Source of the DNA: Nostoc sp. C052
GTDB lineage: Bacteria; Cyanobacteriota; Cyanobacteriia; Cyanobacteriales; Nostocaceae
Assembly: GCF_013393905.1 (NCBI RefSeq)
Contig: NZ_CP040273.1
Location: forward strand, 477,558 to 541,557
Length of the DNA stretch: 64,000 nucleotides
Reading direction: 5' to 3'
Shown here: in pieces, positions 18,045 to 25,854 of the stretch
Layout: each line of letters begins with the position of its first letter
How positions within the stretch are numbered: position 1 is the first letter of the stretch
Notes under the pieces: model-generated
Database searches by the model: none
What the model was told of the DNA's origin: nothing
Seen by the model: the letters and a program-made list of their open reading frames with translations, nothing else
Position numbers and translations under genes: made by a program

Positions 18045-18653
18045 TCAATCACTAACTAAATGGGATTCGATTGGCGGCTCCAATGGTAACGCCAACCAAA
18101 GCCAAAGGTACAGTAACCAAACAAGTCCAGGGATGATAACTGCTAAAGCAACTGTGACAATCCGCACTCCTTGAACTGGCAGTTTCCAGCGCTGTGCGTT
18201 GGCGAAGCCGGCCGAAGGCATCGCTGCACACACTCCTGAAATTACTTTGTGGCGACGACTACGGTAAAAAACAGCAGTTGGTTTGTCTGAAATATTTACT
18301 TTTGTGCGCGATGGATTAAGTTTTACAATTAAAGAAATAATCAATCCTATAGAACCTAAAATAGCCGATGGGATGGTAAAAATCGCCAACCAATGGGCAA
18401 AAACCATCCCTGTAACTAGTTCTCCAAGCCAGGAAGGGTTAGGACAACGAAAGATGATAGTTTCTGACTGACAACCAAAGCGTTCAGCCAAACCCATTCC
18501 TCCCCAAGCTAGTAGGAGGGGTAAAATCCCGTAGAAGATTATTATGCCAAGCAAAATTAAGTGTCCACGCATCGTAAAAGATCGCCGAATTGCAATCGAA
18601 GAAAGCGCTGGGCCAACAAACAACAGTATCAAAATCAAAGGATAGTAAATCAT
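18045..18653 (-). CDS. Membrane protein with C-terminal PspC domain, carrying an in-frame repeat insertion
   Basis: 202-residue protein with about four membrane helices. The C-terminal third is a PspC-like domain (FYRSRRHKVISGVCA ... LPVQGVRIVTVALAVIIPG, LYLWLWLALP). The expected text GVCAGLAQRW is here GVCAAMPSAGFANAQRW: the extra residues are encoded by a palindromic repeat at about 18196-18224, inserted in frame. Its ATG (18651-18653) directly abuts the TAA of the second P-type ATPase (18654-18656) with no gap, so translation is probably coupled and the protein may be an accessory or sensor of that pump. Confidence 0.75.
   Translation of the reverse strand: MIYYPLILILLFVGPALSSIAIRRSFTMRGHLILLGIIIFYGILPLLLAWGGMGLAERFGCQSETIIFRCPNPSWLGELVTGMVFAHWLAIFTIPSAILGSIGLIISLIVKLNPSRTKVNISDKPTAVFYRSRRHKVISGVCAAMPSAGFANAQRWKLPVQGVRIVTVALAVIIPGLVWLLYLWLWLALPLEPPIESHLVSD
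18196..18224. repeat. Short palindromic repeat inside the PspC-domain gene
   Basis: A GC-rich stretch starting GCGTTGGCGAAGCC and ending GAAGGCATCGC, of a type that recurs between genes in this group of cyanobacteria, lies within the reading frame. It adds about nine residues to the PspC domain without breaking translation. Confidence 0.6.
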
Positions 18654-21299
18654 TTATAGATTTCCTTCGATAGGTTTTCTTGATTTAGATTGAACAACTC
18701 GTTGGGGTCGATTGAGAAACTTTAACTGTTCAAACCAAAGCAGAGCGATCGCCCCACCCCCCAAACAAATTGCCAAGTCGATTGGGTGTAAGAAGGAGAA
18801 GCTAAACAATTGACGCAAGAACGGGACATACAAAACGATCGCTAGAAAAGCCAGTCCCCCACCAATCACCCACCAAAGGGCATTATTGGGAGATTTCAAG
18901 ATTTTTAGGCTGAGGCGAGATGAAGAACTTTCGCTCAAAATTAATCCTAAATTTGCCAAAATTAACGTCGTAAACGTTAACGCACGGGCATCAAATTCCC
19001 CTTGTCTGCGATATAACGCAACCACAAAGATGACGAGAACAATTACCAAAATTCCCACCCCTTGCAGTACTGCCAAACCCAAAGTTTTCCTGCCAAATAA
19101 TGGTTCTTTGGGGTTGCGGGGAGGACGCTGCATCACCGTTGCTTCTGCGGGTTCGGCTTCTAAAACGATGGAGCAAGCTGGATCAATAATTAAATGTAGA
19201 AAGGCAACGTGAACGGGAAGTAATACTAACGGCAGCTTAAATAACACTGGAATCAAAGACATCCCAGCGATCGGAATGTGAATCGCTAGCAGATATGCCA
19301 TTGCTTTACGGAGATTATCAAAAATTCGCCGTCCCAGTTTCACTGCTTGCACAATGGACGAAAAATCATCATCCAATAACACTAACGCCGCCGACTCACG
19401 AGCAACATCTGTGCCTCGCTGTCCCATCGCAATCCCGATTTGGGCAGATTTGAGAGCCGGGGCATCATTCACACCATCCCCTGTCATGGCAACGACTTCA
19501 CCCTTGGCTTTCAAAGCATTAACCAAGCGCAATTTTTGTTCGGGAACGGCTCGTGCAAAGATATTTGTACTTTGAATACGTTGTTCGAGTTCAGCCTCAC
19601 TCATGAGATCCAATTCTGCTCCCGTCAGAATAGCTCCCATTTGCATCAATCCAATCTGACGGGCAATAGTTTGAGCCGTTCCGGGATAATCACCCGTAAT
19701 CATAACTACTCGAATACCTGCGGTATAACATTCTTGAATTGCCGCCGCAACATTTGGACGCACTGGATCGGACAGTCCAACTAATCCGAGAAATTGAAAA
19801 GGAAAGTCATGTTGCTCGTCGGGTAAATGATTTGGATTGAGGGACGGATGAGGCGGCAAAAATAGCGGTGGCGCATCAACAAGAGAGGCTTTGGCAACGC
19901 CTAACACACGCAATCCTTGATTTGCCATTTCACTGATTTGGGTTGCCATAATTCTCTGCTGTTGGGGCGTGAAATGACAGAGATCCGCGATCGCTTCCGG
20001 CGCTCCTTTGGCTGCAATTTCATACTGCTTGCCATCGGCTGATTGCCAAACGTGAGACATTGCCAATAGATGTGGTGAGAGCGGGTATTCTCGCAACAGT
20101 ATCCAATCGTTGTGCAGATGTTCGGTATGTGCCAGATAGCGATCGCCCAATTCTTTAAACGCTTTCTCCATTGGATCAAAAGGATCTCTCTGACTCGCCA
20201 AAATGCAGAACTCGACTAATTCATGAACCGTTTCGGGGAGAGACTCTCGTAAATGCAATTCCAAATTATATGGGTGAGGATTTTCTGCATGGTTGTATGC
20301 AAATAGCTGTTGTACTGCCATCTGATTTAGCGTCAGCGTCCCGGTTTTATCCACACACAGAACCGTTGCCGAACCCAAGGTTTCCACGGCGGAAGCGCGA
20401 CGAGCTAAAACGTGTTTCTGAGAAATGCGCCATGCTCCCAATGCTAAGAAAATCGTCACGACAACCGGAAATTCATTCGGCAAAATTGCCATCGCTAGGG
20501 TGATACCTGCGAGAAATCCTTTGAGCCAATCTCCTCGCGTGATTCCATAAATAACAACGATCGCCACACACAATAATAAAGCGATGCCAAACAGACGGCT
20601 CACCAACCGAGTCATTTCTTGTTGTAGGGGGGTCGGTTCCGGCTTCACTTTTTGCAAGGCGTTGCCAATCTTGCCCATCTCTGTTTGAGCGCCCACCGCT
20701 TGGACTTGAGCAATTCCCTGTCCCTGAACTACCAAGGTTCCAGAATATACAAAGGGCAACTCATCTCCCCCTGGACGTGCCATTTCCACGGTACCGGCGG
20801 CAGCAATTTTGCGAACAGGTAGTGATTCCCCGGTTAATAATGACTCATCGGTTGAAAAATTTGTGCAAGATAGTACCATTGCATCGGCAGGAACGCGATC
20901 GCCTTCTGCCAACACTAAGACATCTCCCCGAACGACTTCTCGCCCTGCAATTCGTTTTCGCTCTCCATCCCGAATCACCAAGGCGCGAGGACTGGAAAGG
21001 TCGCGCAAGGCTTCTAGGGCGTGTTCAGTCTTCCCTTCCTGGTAAAGGCTAATCCCGGTAATGAAGAAGACGAAACCCAGCAAAATCAGGGCTTCTTGTA
21101 GATCGCCTAAAATCCAATAGATGATACCACCACCGACTAGCAAGAGGAAGATCGGATCTTGAACGGTTTCCCAAGCGAACGATAAAATACTCCGCGATCG
21201 CGAGGAGGGGAGTTCATTGTAGCCATCCTGTTTGAGCCGAGCGATCGCCTCTTGCTCAGATAAGCCATCCACGGTATTGAGATCGACGGTGGAAACCAT
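18654..21299 (-). CDS. P-type cation ATPase (type II, ion unknown)
   Basis: 881-residue ion pump. The phosphorylation site CVDKTGTLT has its Asp at residue 317; LLTGESLPV (actuator), MITGDYPGT and MTGDGVNDAPAL are intact. The ion-site motifs PNEFPVVVT (M4) and IDPACSIVLEAEPAE (M6) differ from both calcium and Na+/K+ classes and define a separate bacterial subgroup whose ion is not known. The N-terminal domain begins with the usual LSEQEAIARLKQDGYNEL. The following PspC-domain gene starts immediately after its stop. It is a paralogue of the 979-residue ATPase but only distantly similar. Confidence 0.88.
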   Translation of the reverse strand: MVSTVDLNTVDGLSEQEAIARLKQDGYNELPSSRSRSILSFAWETVQDPIFLLLVGGGIIYWILGDLQEALILLGFVFFITGISLYQEGKTEHALEALRDLSSPRALVIRDGERKRIAGREVVRGDVLVLAEGDRVPADAMVLSCTNFSTDESLLTGESLPVRKIAAAGTVEMARPGGDELPFVYSGTLVVQGQGIAQVQAVGAQTEMGKIGNALQKVKPEPTPLQQEMTRLVSRLFGIALLLCVAIVVIYGITRGDWLKGFLAGITLAMAILPNEFPVVVTIFLALGAWRISQKHVLARRASAVETLGSATVLCVDKTGTLTLNQMAVQQLFAYNHAENPHPYNLELHLRESLPETVHELVEFCILASQRDPFDPMEKAFKELGDRYLAHTEHLHNDWILLREYPLSPHLLAMSHVWQSADGKQYEIAAKGAPEAIADLCHFTPQQQRIMATQISEMANQGLRVLGVAKASLVDAPPLFLPPHPSLNPNHLPDEQHDFPFQFLGLVGLSDPVRPNVAAAIQECYTAGIRVVMITGDYPGTAQTIARQIGLMQMGAILTGAELDLMSEAELEQRIQSTNIFARAVPEQKLRLVNALKAKGEVVAMTGDGVNDAPALKSAQIGIAMGQRGTDVARESAALVLLDDDFSSIVQAVKLGRRIFDNLRKAMAYLLAIHIPIAGMSLIPVLFKLPLVLLPVHVAFLHLIIDPACSIVLEAEPAEATVMQRPPRNPKEPLFGRKTLGLAVLQGVGILVIVLVIFVVALYRRQGEFDARALTFTTLILANLGLILSESSSSRLSLKILKSPNNALWWVIGGGLAFLAIVLYVPFLRQLFSFSFLHPIDLAICLGGGAIALLWFEQLKFLNRPQRVVQSKSRKPIEGNL

Positions 21300-21642
21300 A
21301 ATCCCGCTTTTTCCTATGAAACATAAAAACAGAGCTATTCAACTTGATATTAAAGACCAAACTTGAAGAACTCGTGAGGTAGTATAAACGTTTATCCTGA
21401 TTCACTTCCAAACTCGCTTCTTCACCGATGTTAGATGGAGTAGATATGTGAAAGTTGAAATAATTGATAATTAACAATTCATAATTTAAACACGCTTACG
21501 AACTTGCTACCGTTGCGCTATCAATGGTAAGTCCTAAACTATCCATTATCCTGTTGACCAATGAATTAAAAATTCATTGGGTGCTGCTATAGAGTCTCTT
21601 TAATTATGAATTAATAATTATAAATTAATAATTATTTGGACA
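21300..21642. other. Intergenic region with perfect hairpin
   Basis: About 340 bp between the second P-type ATPase and the cyclic-nucleotide-binding gene, both on the minus strand. It is very AT-rich. A perfect hairpin CCAATGAATT / AATTCATTGG with a 3-base loop lies at 21558-21580, downstream of the binding-domain gene, without a T-tract. No gene is seen. Confidence 0.5.
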
Positions 21643-22011
21643 TTAGACCAGATGCTGCAAGCGACTCAGACGCTTTGAGTAACTTTTCATCACTTCTACG
21701 GCAAACATGGGTGTTTCCTGAACAGCAAAGAGAAACTCTTCCTCATTAAGGAAAACCAATTTGGTATCTACCTTGGCGATCGCTGTATAAGTTCTATTTT
21801 TAACTCCTACAAGTACCCCGACATCAAAAACTTCACCCGTCTCAATGGTTTCTACAATCTTGCCATTGACTAATATATCTATCTCTCCTTCGAGAATCCC
21901 ATACATTTCATCCCCAGGCTGTCCTTCTTCAAAGATGACTTGGCCTGCTGAAAATACTTTAGGGCCGGATTGTTTTTGAAAGATACTGACTGTTAACACA
22001 GGACTTAGCAT
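21643..22011 (-). CDS. Stand-alone cyclic-nucleotide-binding domain protein
   Basis: 122 residues consisting of one Crp/cAMP-binding-type beta-roll (FSAGQVIFEEGQPGDEMYGI, then EGEIDILVNGKIVETIETGE) and a C-terminal helix (VMKSYSKRLSRL). No DNA-binding or enzymatic domain follows. The phosphate-binding cassette is degenerate: the usual FGE-x-A-L reads VFDVGVL, although RTYTAIA keeps the arginine. It may sense a ligand for another protein, or bind no nucleotide at all. It is a monocistronic gene with long flanking spacers. Confidence 0.75.
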   Translation of the reverse strand: MLSPVLTVSIFQKQSGPKVFSAGQVIFEEGQPGDEMYGILEGEIDILVNGKIVETIETGEVFDVGVLVGVKNRTYTAIAKVDTKLVFLNEEEFLFAVQETPMFAVEVMKSYSKRLSRLQHLV

Positions 22012-22560
22012 TAGAGCAACCCCAAATTATTTGTTTTTAAACGAAACCTTTATATAACGTCAGTTCGGGTTAAGGACTCAAATTTGATTACTTGGACAAA
22101 AGAATAAGGCTTTCACCCTAGCCAAACTAACTACATAATCAAGGTTTCAGCTTATCCCAAACTCAGGTTTATATAGCTTCAGGCGAATCCAGAAAAGTAC
22201 ACTACTTTTTGTCGATTAACTCTCGAATTTCGCAAATTTTCTGATTAGCTACCTAACATATCATTAAATCAGAAAGCATCAAGTTTTCTTGTATCTTGCT
22301 AGGTAAATAAGTTCAATTTTATCTACCACTTTGGAATGTTTTATGAGGATTTGTATAAGTTATACATCAACTAAAACATTTACTCAAACATAATATTTGA
22401 CGGCAAAACTTTATACTTATTCTTGTCAAAATAAGGGAATATCAATATCTAGAAAAGCAAGTGTCCCGTTTGGGCGGCTATAAAAGGACAGTTAGTTCAC
22501 TTACCCAAAATTTGTAAACATTTTCAACAATTCACCTCAGTACCAAGATTGAGAAGCATT
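22012..22560. other. Intergenic region with possible degenerate transposon end
   Basis: About 550 bp without a gene. The segment 22197-22245 (TTTGTCGATTAACTCTCGAA and then TTTCGCAAATT) resembles, from memory, the repeated TGTCG / CGCAAATT units at the ends of cyanobacterial Tn7-like transposons. No matching transposase gene is present in the window. The rest is AT-rich and featureless. Confidence 0.35.
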
Positions 22561-22762
22561 CTAGTAGTTCGCCAACCCAAAATTGCTGGGTGGAGGTCGG
22601 CAGAGGAGCAAGGGAGCAGGGGAGCAGAGGAGAGATTTGTACAAGTTCTTTCCCCCTTGCTCCTCCGCACCTCTGCCTCTCTGCTTGCCACCACGCAAAG
22701 TTACCTTGGCAGACTACTAGTGACACGCTAGCCAGATTTTCCCTAAAGTCACATACAATTTT
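22561..22762. repeat. Long repeat, copy A (inverted copy at 63742-63943)
   Basis: About 200 bp beginning CTAGTAGTTCGCCAACCC, containing CTGGGTGGAGGTCGGC, a purine-rich GGGGAGCAGAGGAGAG tract, TACAAGTTCTTTCCCC and GCAAAGTT. The same blocks in the same order occur on the opposite strand near the right end of the window. This copy ends about 40 bp before the tyrosine recombinase gene and may hold its promoter or its recombination site. Short frames across it look like translated repeat and were not called. Confidence 0.75.
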
Positions 22763-22803
22763 GGGTGTTAGTTCCACACTGCTTCTAGGCGATCGCGATC
22801 AAG

Positions 22804-23835
22804 ATGGTAAATAATCCTCAGTTTGACAACCTACCGCCAATCAAGTTGATCCACATACAGGATCAAGCACCATCAACCCTACAGGGAGAATCTAGAAGCA
22901 GGGCAGGAAAAATAGCTGCACCCACAGACATACGGTGGATAAAAGTACTGGAGTTTTTACGCAGCAACAATCTCGCACCCAACAGCCGCAAACTCTACGA
23001 ACGCGAACTCAAAAGGTTTTTGGCTTGGAGTGAACTACATTATCATGAACTGCGTCCACGTCACCTTGCGCTATATAAAGAATATCTCCGTGATGAAATA
23101 CTTACTGATGCTGGTAAACCGCTTTCTAAAAGCAGCATCAATGCAGGAGTCGCAGCACTCAAAAGCTTTTTCAAATGGATATGTTACACGTATCCTGAAA
23201 TTATTGCTACTAATCCGACACTGGGGATTAAACTGGAAAAAGTACCACTGCCACCAGCCCAGAGTTTAACCCCAGAAGAGATGGAACGGGTTTGGTCAGC
23301 GTTGGAATTATTGGGAGAAACAAAGCAACGGGATACAGCACTCGTTCACATTCTCAGTCATGGGCTGCGTGCTGGGGAAGTTGTACAGCTAAATGTTGGG
23401 TCATTTGATGGCAAGCTGCTATTTTTACCAGACACCAAAACCAATGAACCACGCTTAGTTCCACTGCGAAAAGAGAGTCGGGAAGTTTTAGCAGAGTATT
23501 TGAGATCGCGCGAACAGCAAGGAGAGGTGTTAAACAACCTTAGTCCCCTGATGATTTCACACCATGCTTCGTACAAAGGTGAACGCTTAAGTTATCACGG
23601 CATTTACTTCGCTGTAGAAAAAATTGGTGAAATAGCTCACATTGAGGATTTACATCCTCATTCCTTTCGACATACTTACGCTACTGACTTATTGCTATTA
23701 GGAGTTGACCCCAGCCATGCACGAAAATTAACAGGGCATCAAAGCGAGAAAGCGTTTCGGCGCTATACCCTTCGCAGCGAACAAGAAGCTGCGATCGCAG
23801 CTTACTATCGCGCGATTGGAGAGGAAGTGGAATAG
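22804..23835 (+). CDS. Tyrosine recombinase/integrase
   Basis: Site-specific recombinase of the phage-integrase/XerC class. The SAM-like core-binding domain covers about residues 40-140 (EFLRSNNLAPNSRKLYEREL). The catalytic domain holds all key residues: Arg in SHGLRAGEV (about 189), Lys in DTKTNEPR, HSFRHTYAT with the His-x-x-Arg pair (about 287-290), the second His in LTGHQSEKAF and the nucleophile Tyr in RRYT (about 320). Length 343 is normal. It is the first of three genes separated by 3 and 2 bp, so it forms an operon with two uncharacterised proteins and is preceded by a ~200-bp repeat. Confidence 0.9.
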   Translation: MVNNPQFDNLPPIKLIHIQDQAPSTLQGESRSRAGKIAAPTDIRWIKVLEFLRSNNLAPNSRKLYERELKRFLAWSELHYHELRPRHLALYKEYLRDEILTDAGKPLSKSSINAGVAALKSFFKWICYTYPEIIATNPTLGIKLEKVPLPPAQSLTPEEMERVWSALELLGETKQRDTALVHILSHGLRAGEVVQLNVGSFDGKLLFLPDTKTNEPRLVPLRKESREVLAEYLRSREQQGEVLNNLSPLMISHHASYKGERLSYHGIYFAVEKIGEIAHIEDLHPHSFRHTYATDLLLLGVDPSHARKLTGHQSEKAFRRYTLRSEQEAAIAAYYRAIGEEVE

Positions 23836-23838
23836 ACT

Positions 23839-24306
23839 ATGCCAAAGCCACTCGATCCCAAATGCCAATTATGTGCCAAGTTACCAACAGCTAAAGCTAA
23901 AGTTTTACACGGGACAAATGGGGATGGATGCTGGAATCCAAAAGTCTGCCACAATCGCCGCTCATTCTATCGCCACCGCTCCCAGAATAATTCAGCAGAA
24001 ATTGATTCAGTAACAGTCGAACCACCAGCAACATATTTTGCAGTGCTGTATTTATATAAAGAATCAGGGGATAAACCATTGCACGCCTTGGGCGCAGAAC
24101 TCTGGCTGGGGCAACAGCCTATTTGTCGCTTAGAACCAATTCATTGCTTTGGGTTAACGGCTGGCAAGATCCGCGCCTATACAGATCAGGTGTTGCAGGC
24201 TTTTGCCAGACAATATAGTGTTTCACTATATCAATATAAGGATATGTTTGAAATTACCTCAAGCTACTGCCCAGTGCGACCCTGCCCGTTACATCCAGAA
24301 TCCTAG
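23839..24306 (+). CDS. Cysteine-rich protein of the recombinase cassette
   Basis: 155-residue protein of unknown function. The N-terminus has a zinc-finger-like set of cysteines (CQLC near residue 10, then DGCWNPKVCHNRRSFYRHR with two more Cys and His), and the C-terminus ends CPVRPCPLHPES. The middle is a compact mixed region (YFAVLYLYKESG, LGAELWLGQQPI). It starts 3 bp after the recombinase stop and ends 2 bp before the next gene. This tight linkage suggests a DNA-binding or accessory factor for the recombinase; that is inference from context. Confidence 0.65.
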   Translation: MPKPLDPKCQLCAKLPTAKAKVLHGTNGDGCWNPKVCHNRRSFYRHRSQNNSAEIDSVTVEPPATYFAVLYLYKESGDKPLHALGAELWLGQQPICRLEPIHCFGLTAGKIRAYTDQVLQAFARQYSVSLYQYKDMFEITSSYCPVRPCPLHPES

Positions 24307-24308
24307 AG

Positions 24309-25007
24309 ATGACCACATACCGCCAATTAACAATTTGGGATGTATTAGATGAGTTGTCTGAATCTCCAGCGACATCCTCACTTGTACCGATGTGGGAATG
24401 TTTAGATGCGGAGCTAGAAAATTTACCCTTGGAGGCACAGTTATCAACCGCAGCGCTTGCCTTCAGCCAAATTGCGGATATTCTCAAGTCTCGTGCCGAA
24501 GTGCTGTTGCAAGATACCCGCGATCGCAATAGTCTTTTGGGGCCAATTGTTAGCACCGATCTCTTTGCTGGGTTAGTGCGAACAACAATGCACCTAGATT
24601 TAGATGATTTGATTGAACCGCAGACACCACAAACCTTTAAACCACACGGCCCACACCAATTTTCATCTCCTAACCAGGAGGGTGATTCTGTAGCAGCACC
24701 TGTTGAAAAAGCAAATGTTTTGGCAATGCTTGATGAGGTGACAACTTTAGAAGATGTCCGTAATTTGGCATCAGACGAGGATGTGGAAAAATGGCAGAGC
24801 GCGATTGCTAATTACCTGATCAATGTCAAAGATGAGATTTCTTTAGTTAAACTGCAACGTGCGTTGGAAATGCCGATGGTAGAAGTATGGTTGGGATTAT
24901 TGCTGGGTGGGTTTACACTAGAACAGCGTGGTGATTTTTATAACAGTCGGAATATTTGGGTGAAAAGCTCTCCAACTACCACCAATAACAATTCATTCGC
25001 CATCTAG
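24309..25007 (+). CDS. Acidic hypothetical protein of the recombinase cassette
   Basis: 232-residue acidic protein of unknown function. It begins TYRQLTIWDVLDELSE, resembling the start of many small cyanobacterial proteins linked to mobile DNA. A variable, proline-rich middle (about 95-130) separates an N-terminal helical part from a C-terminal helical part (LIDVKDEISLVKLQRALEM-like text, then VWLGLLLGGFTLEQRGDFYN). No enzyme motif or membrane segment is visible. It is the last of the three-gene set; 2 bp separate it from the cysteine-rich gene. A role in the recombination system is inferred only from position. Confidence 0.6.
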   Translation: MTTYRQLTIWDVLDELSESPATSSLVPMWECLDAELENLPLEAQLSTAALAFSQIADILKSRAEVLLQDTRDRNSLLGPIVSTDLFAGLVRTTMHLDLDDLIEPQTPQTFKPHGPHQFSSPNQEGDSVAAPVEKANVLAMLDEVTTLEDVRNLASDEDVEKWQSAIANYLINVKDEISLVKLQRALEMPMVEVWLGLLLGGFTLEQRGDFYNSRNIWVKSSPTTTNNNSFAI

Positions 25008-25120
25008 GAGAGTCCTGCGATATCTGCCACTGAAAGCATAATGTGGTTCTTGGCAACTTTTGGGGAGGATGAGGAAGAAATCTGGCTCCCCACACTCCCC
25101 ACACTCAAAAGCCAGTTAAA

Positions 25121-25180
25121 TCACGGGTTTGCGCTTAACAAGCGTGCCATTCTAGCTACAGGAATATAGGTTTTGCTCAT
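25121..25180 (-). pseudogene. Truncated start of an HNH-endonuclease-like gene
   Basis: The ATG at 25178-25180 overlaps the TGA of the antitoxin-like gene (ATGA) and opens MSKTYIPVARMARLLSANP before a stop. The first nine residues match, from memory, the start of cyanobacterial HNH endonucleases (MSKTYIPVALRRL). The His-Asn-His body, roughly 150 residues, is missing and the DNA beyond belongs to another context. This looks like a partner lost by deletion or insertion, possibly when the recombinase cassette arrived. Confidence 0.4.
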
Positions 25181-25539
25181 TCTGCGTCCACTTCTTTGAT
25201 CTTCAAGAAGGCTCTAGCCTTAGCCATTCTGACAATATGCTCTAAATATTGATACCCCTGCCATTGCTGCTCTTCTGTTGCGGTTAAACCTACCGTCCGA
25301 TTTTTTTCTACCAGAGTGTTAATTTGAGCTTGCAGGGATTCAGAGGGACGCAGGGCAATAATGGCTTCAGCAGTGGGTAGGCTTGCCAGAAATTCTACGA
25401 CTTCAGCCATACCTGAAAATCCTGACTGAGCAATCGCATTCAGTTCTCGTAACCCCAACTCTAGGATTTGAGGCAGTTTGTCTGCAAAGGGTTGAAGCTG
25501 ATTGACAACTTCATCAGGTAAGTCAAATGTAACTTGCAT
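25177..25539 (-). CDS. Antitoxin-like conserved protein
   Basis: 120-residue soluble protein found widely in cyanobacteria. It starts MQVTFDLPDEVVNQLQPFAD, typical of CopG/RHH-like regulatory proteins, continues with helix-rich text (LPQILELGLRELNAI) and ends QYLEHIVRMAKARAFLKIKE. From memory such genes usually precede an HNH endonuclease or VapC-like gene and are annotated as toxin-antitoxin components. Here the downstream partner is cut to 19 residues, so the gene would be an orphan antitoxin. Confidence 0.6.
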   Translation of the reverse strand: MQVTFDLPDEVVNQLQPFADKLPQILELGLRELNAIAQSGFSGMAEVVEFLASLPTAEAIIALRPSESLQAQINTLVEKNRTVGLTATEEQQWQGYQYLEHIVRMAKARAFLKIKEVDAE

Positions 25540-25854
25540 AGACGTTTGCTTTTACTACAAGGATACACTTTCTGGATTTTAGCTGACAGAATATTCCACA
25601 ATTAAATCAATAATTAAATCAATCGGATACCGCGTACCTTGGGTCGGCGTAGCCATCGCAACGCAGATTATCAGAGTTGGCTGTATTAAAGCAGTATTTT
25701 TAAGTATAAAACACTATACGCACTGTACTGCTATTGCACATATCTATCTTTAGGAATAGAAAAATTTCATTCTGATTTCATTTTCTGATGAAACTCTATG
25801 AATAGGGTGAACGGTAAGACATTTCAGACATTTATATACCTTCATTGATGACAA
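25540..25854. other. Divergent promoter region, no gene seen
   Basis: About 315 bp between the antitoxin-like gene and the ClC gene. It has a tandem AATTAAATCAAT repeat (about 25598-25622) and a copy of a GC-rich dispersed repeat around 25640-25665 (CGGCGTAGCCATCGC). Confidence 0.5.

Noticed and set aside
22351..22370. NtcA-type site near GTATAAGTTATAC
   Set aside because: The spacing between GTA and TAC is seven, not eight, bases and no promoter lies close downstream.
22532..22814. Short frames on both strands across the repeat before the recombinase
   Set aside because: They are translations of the purine-rich repeat, and related frames occur at the copy near 63.8 kb.
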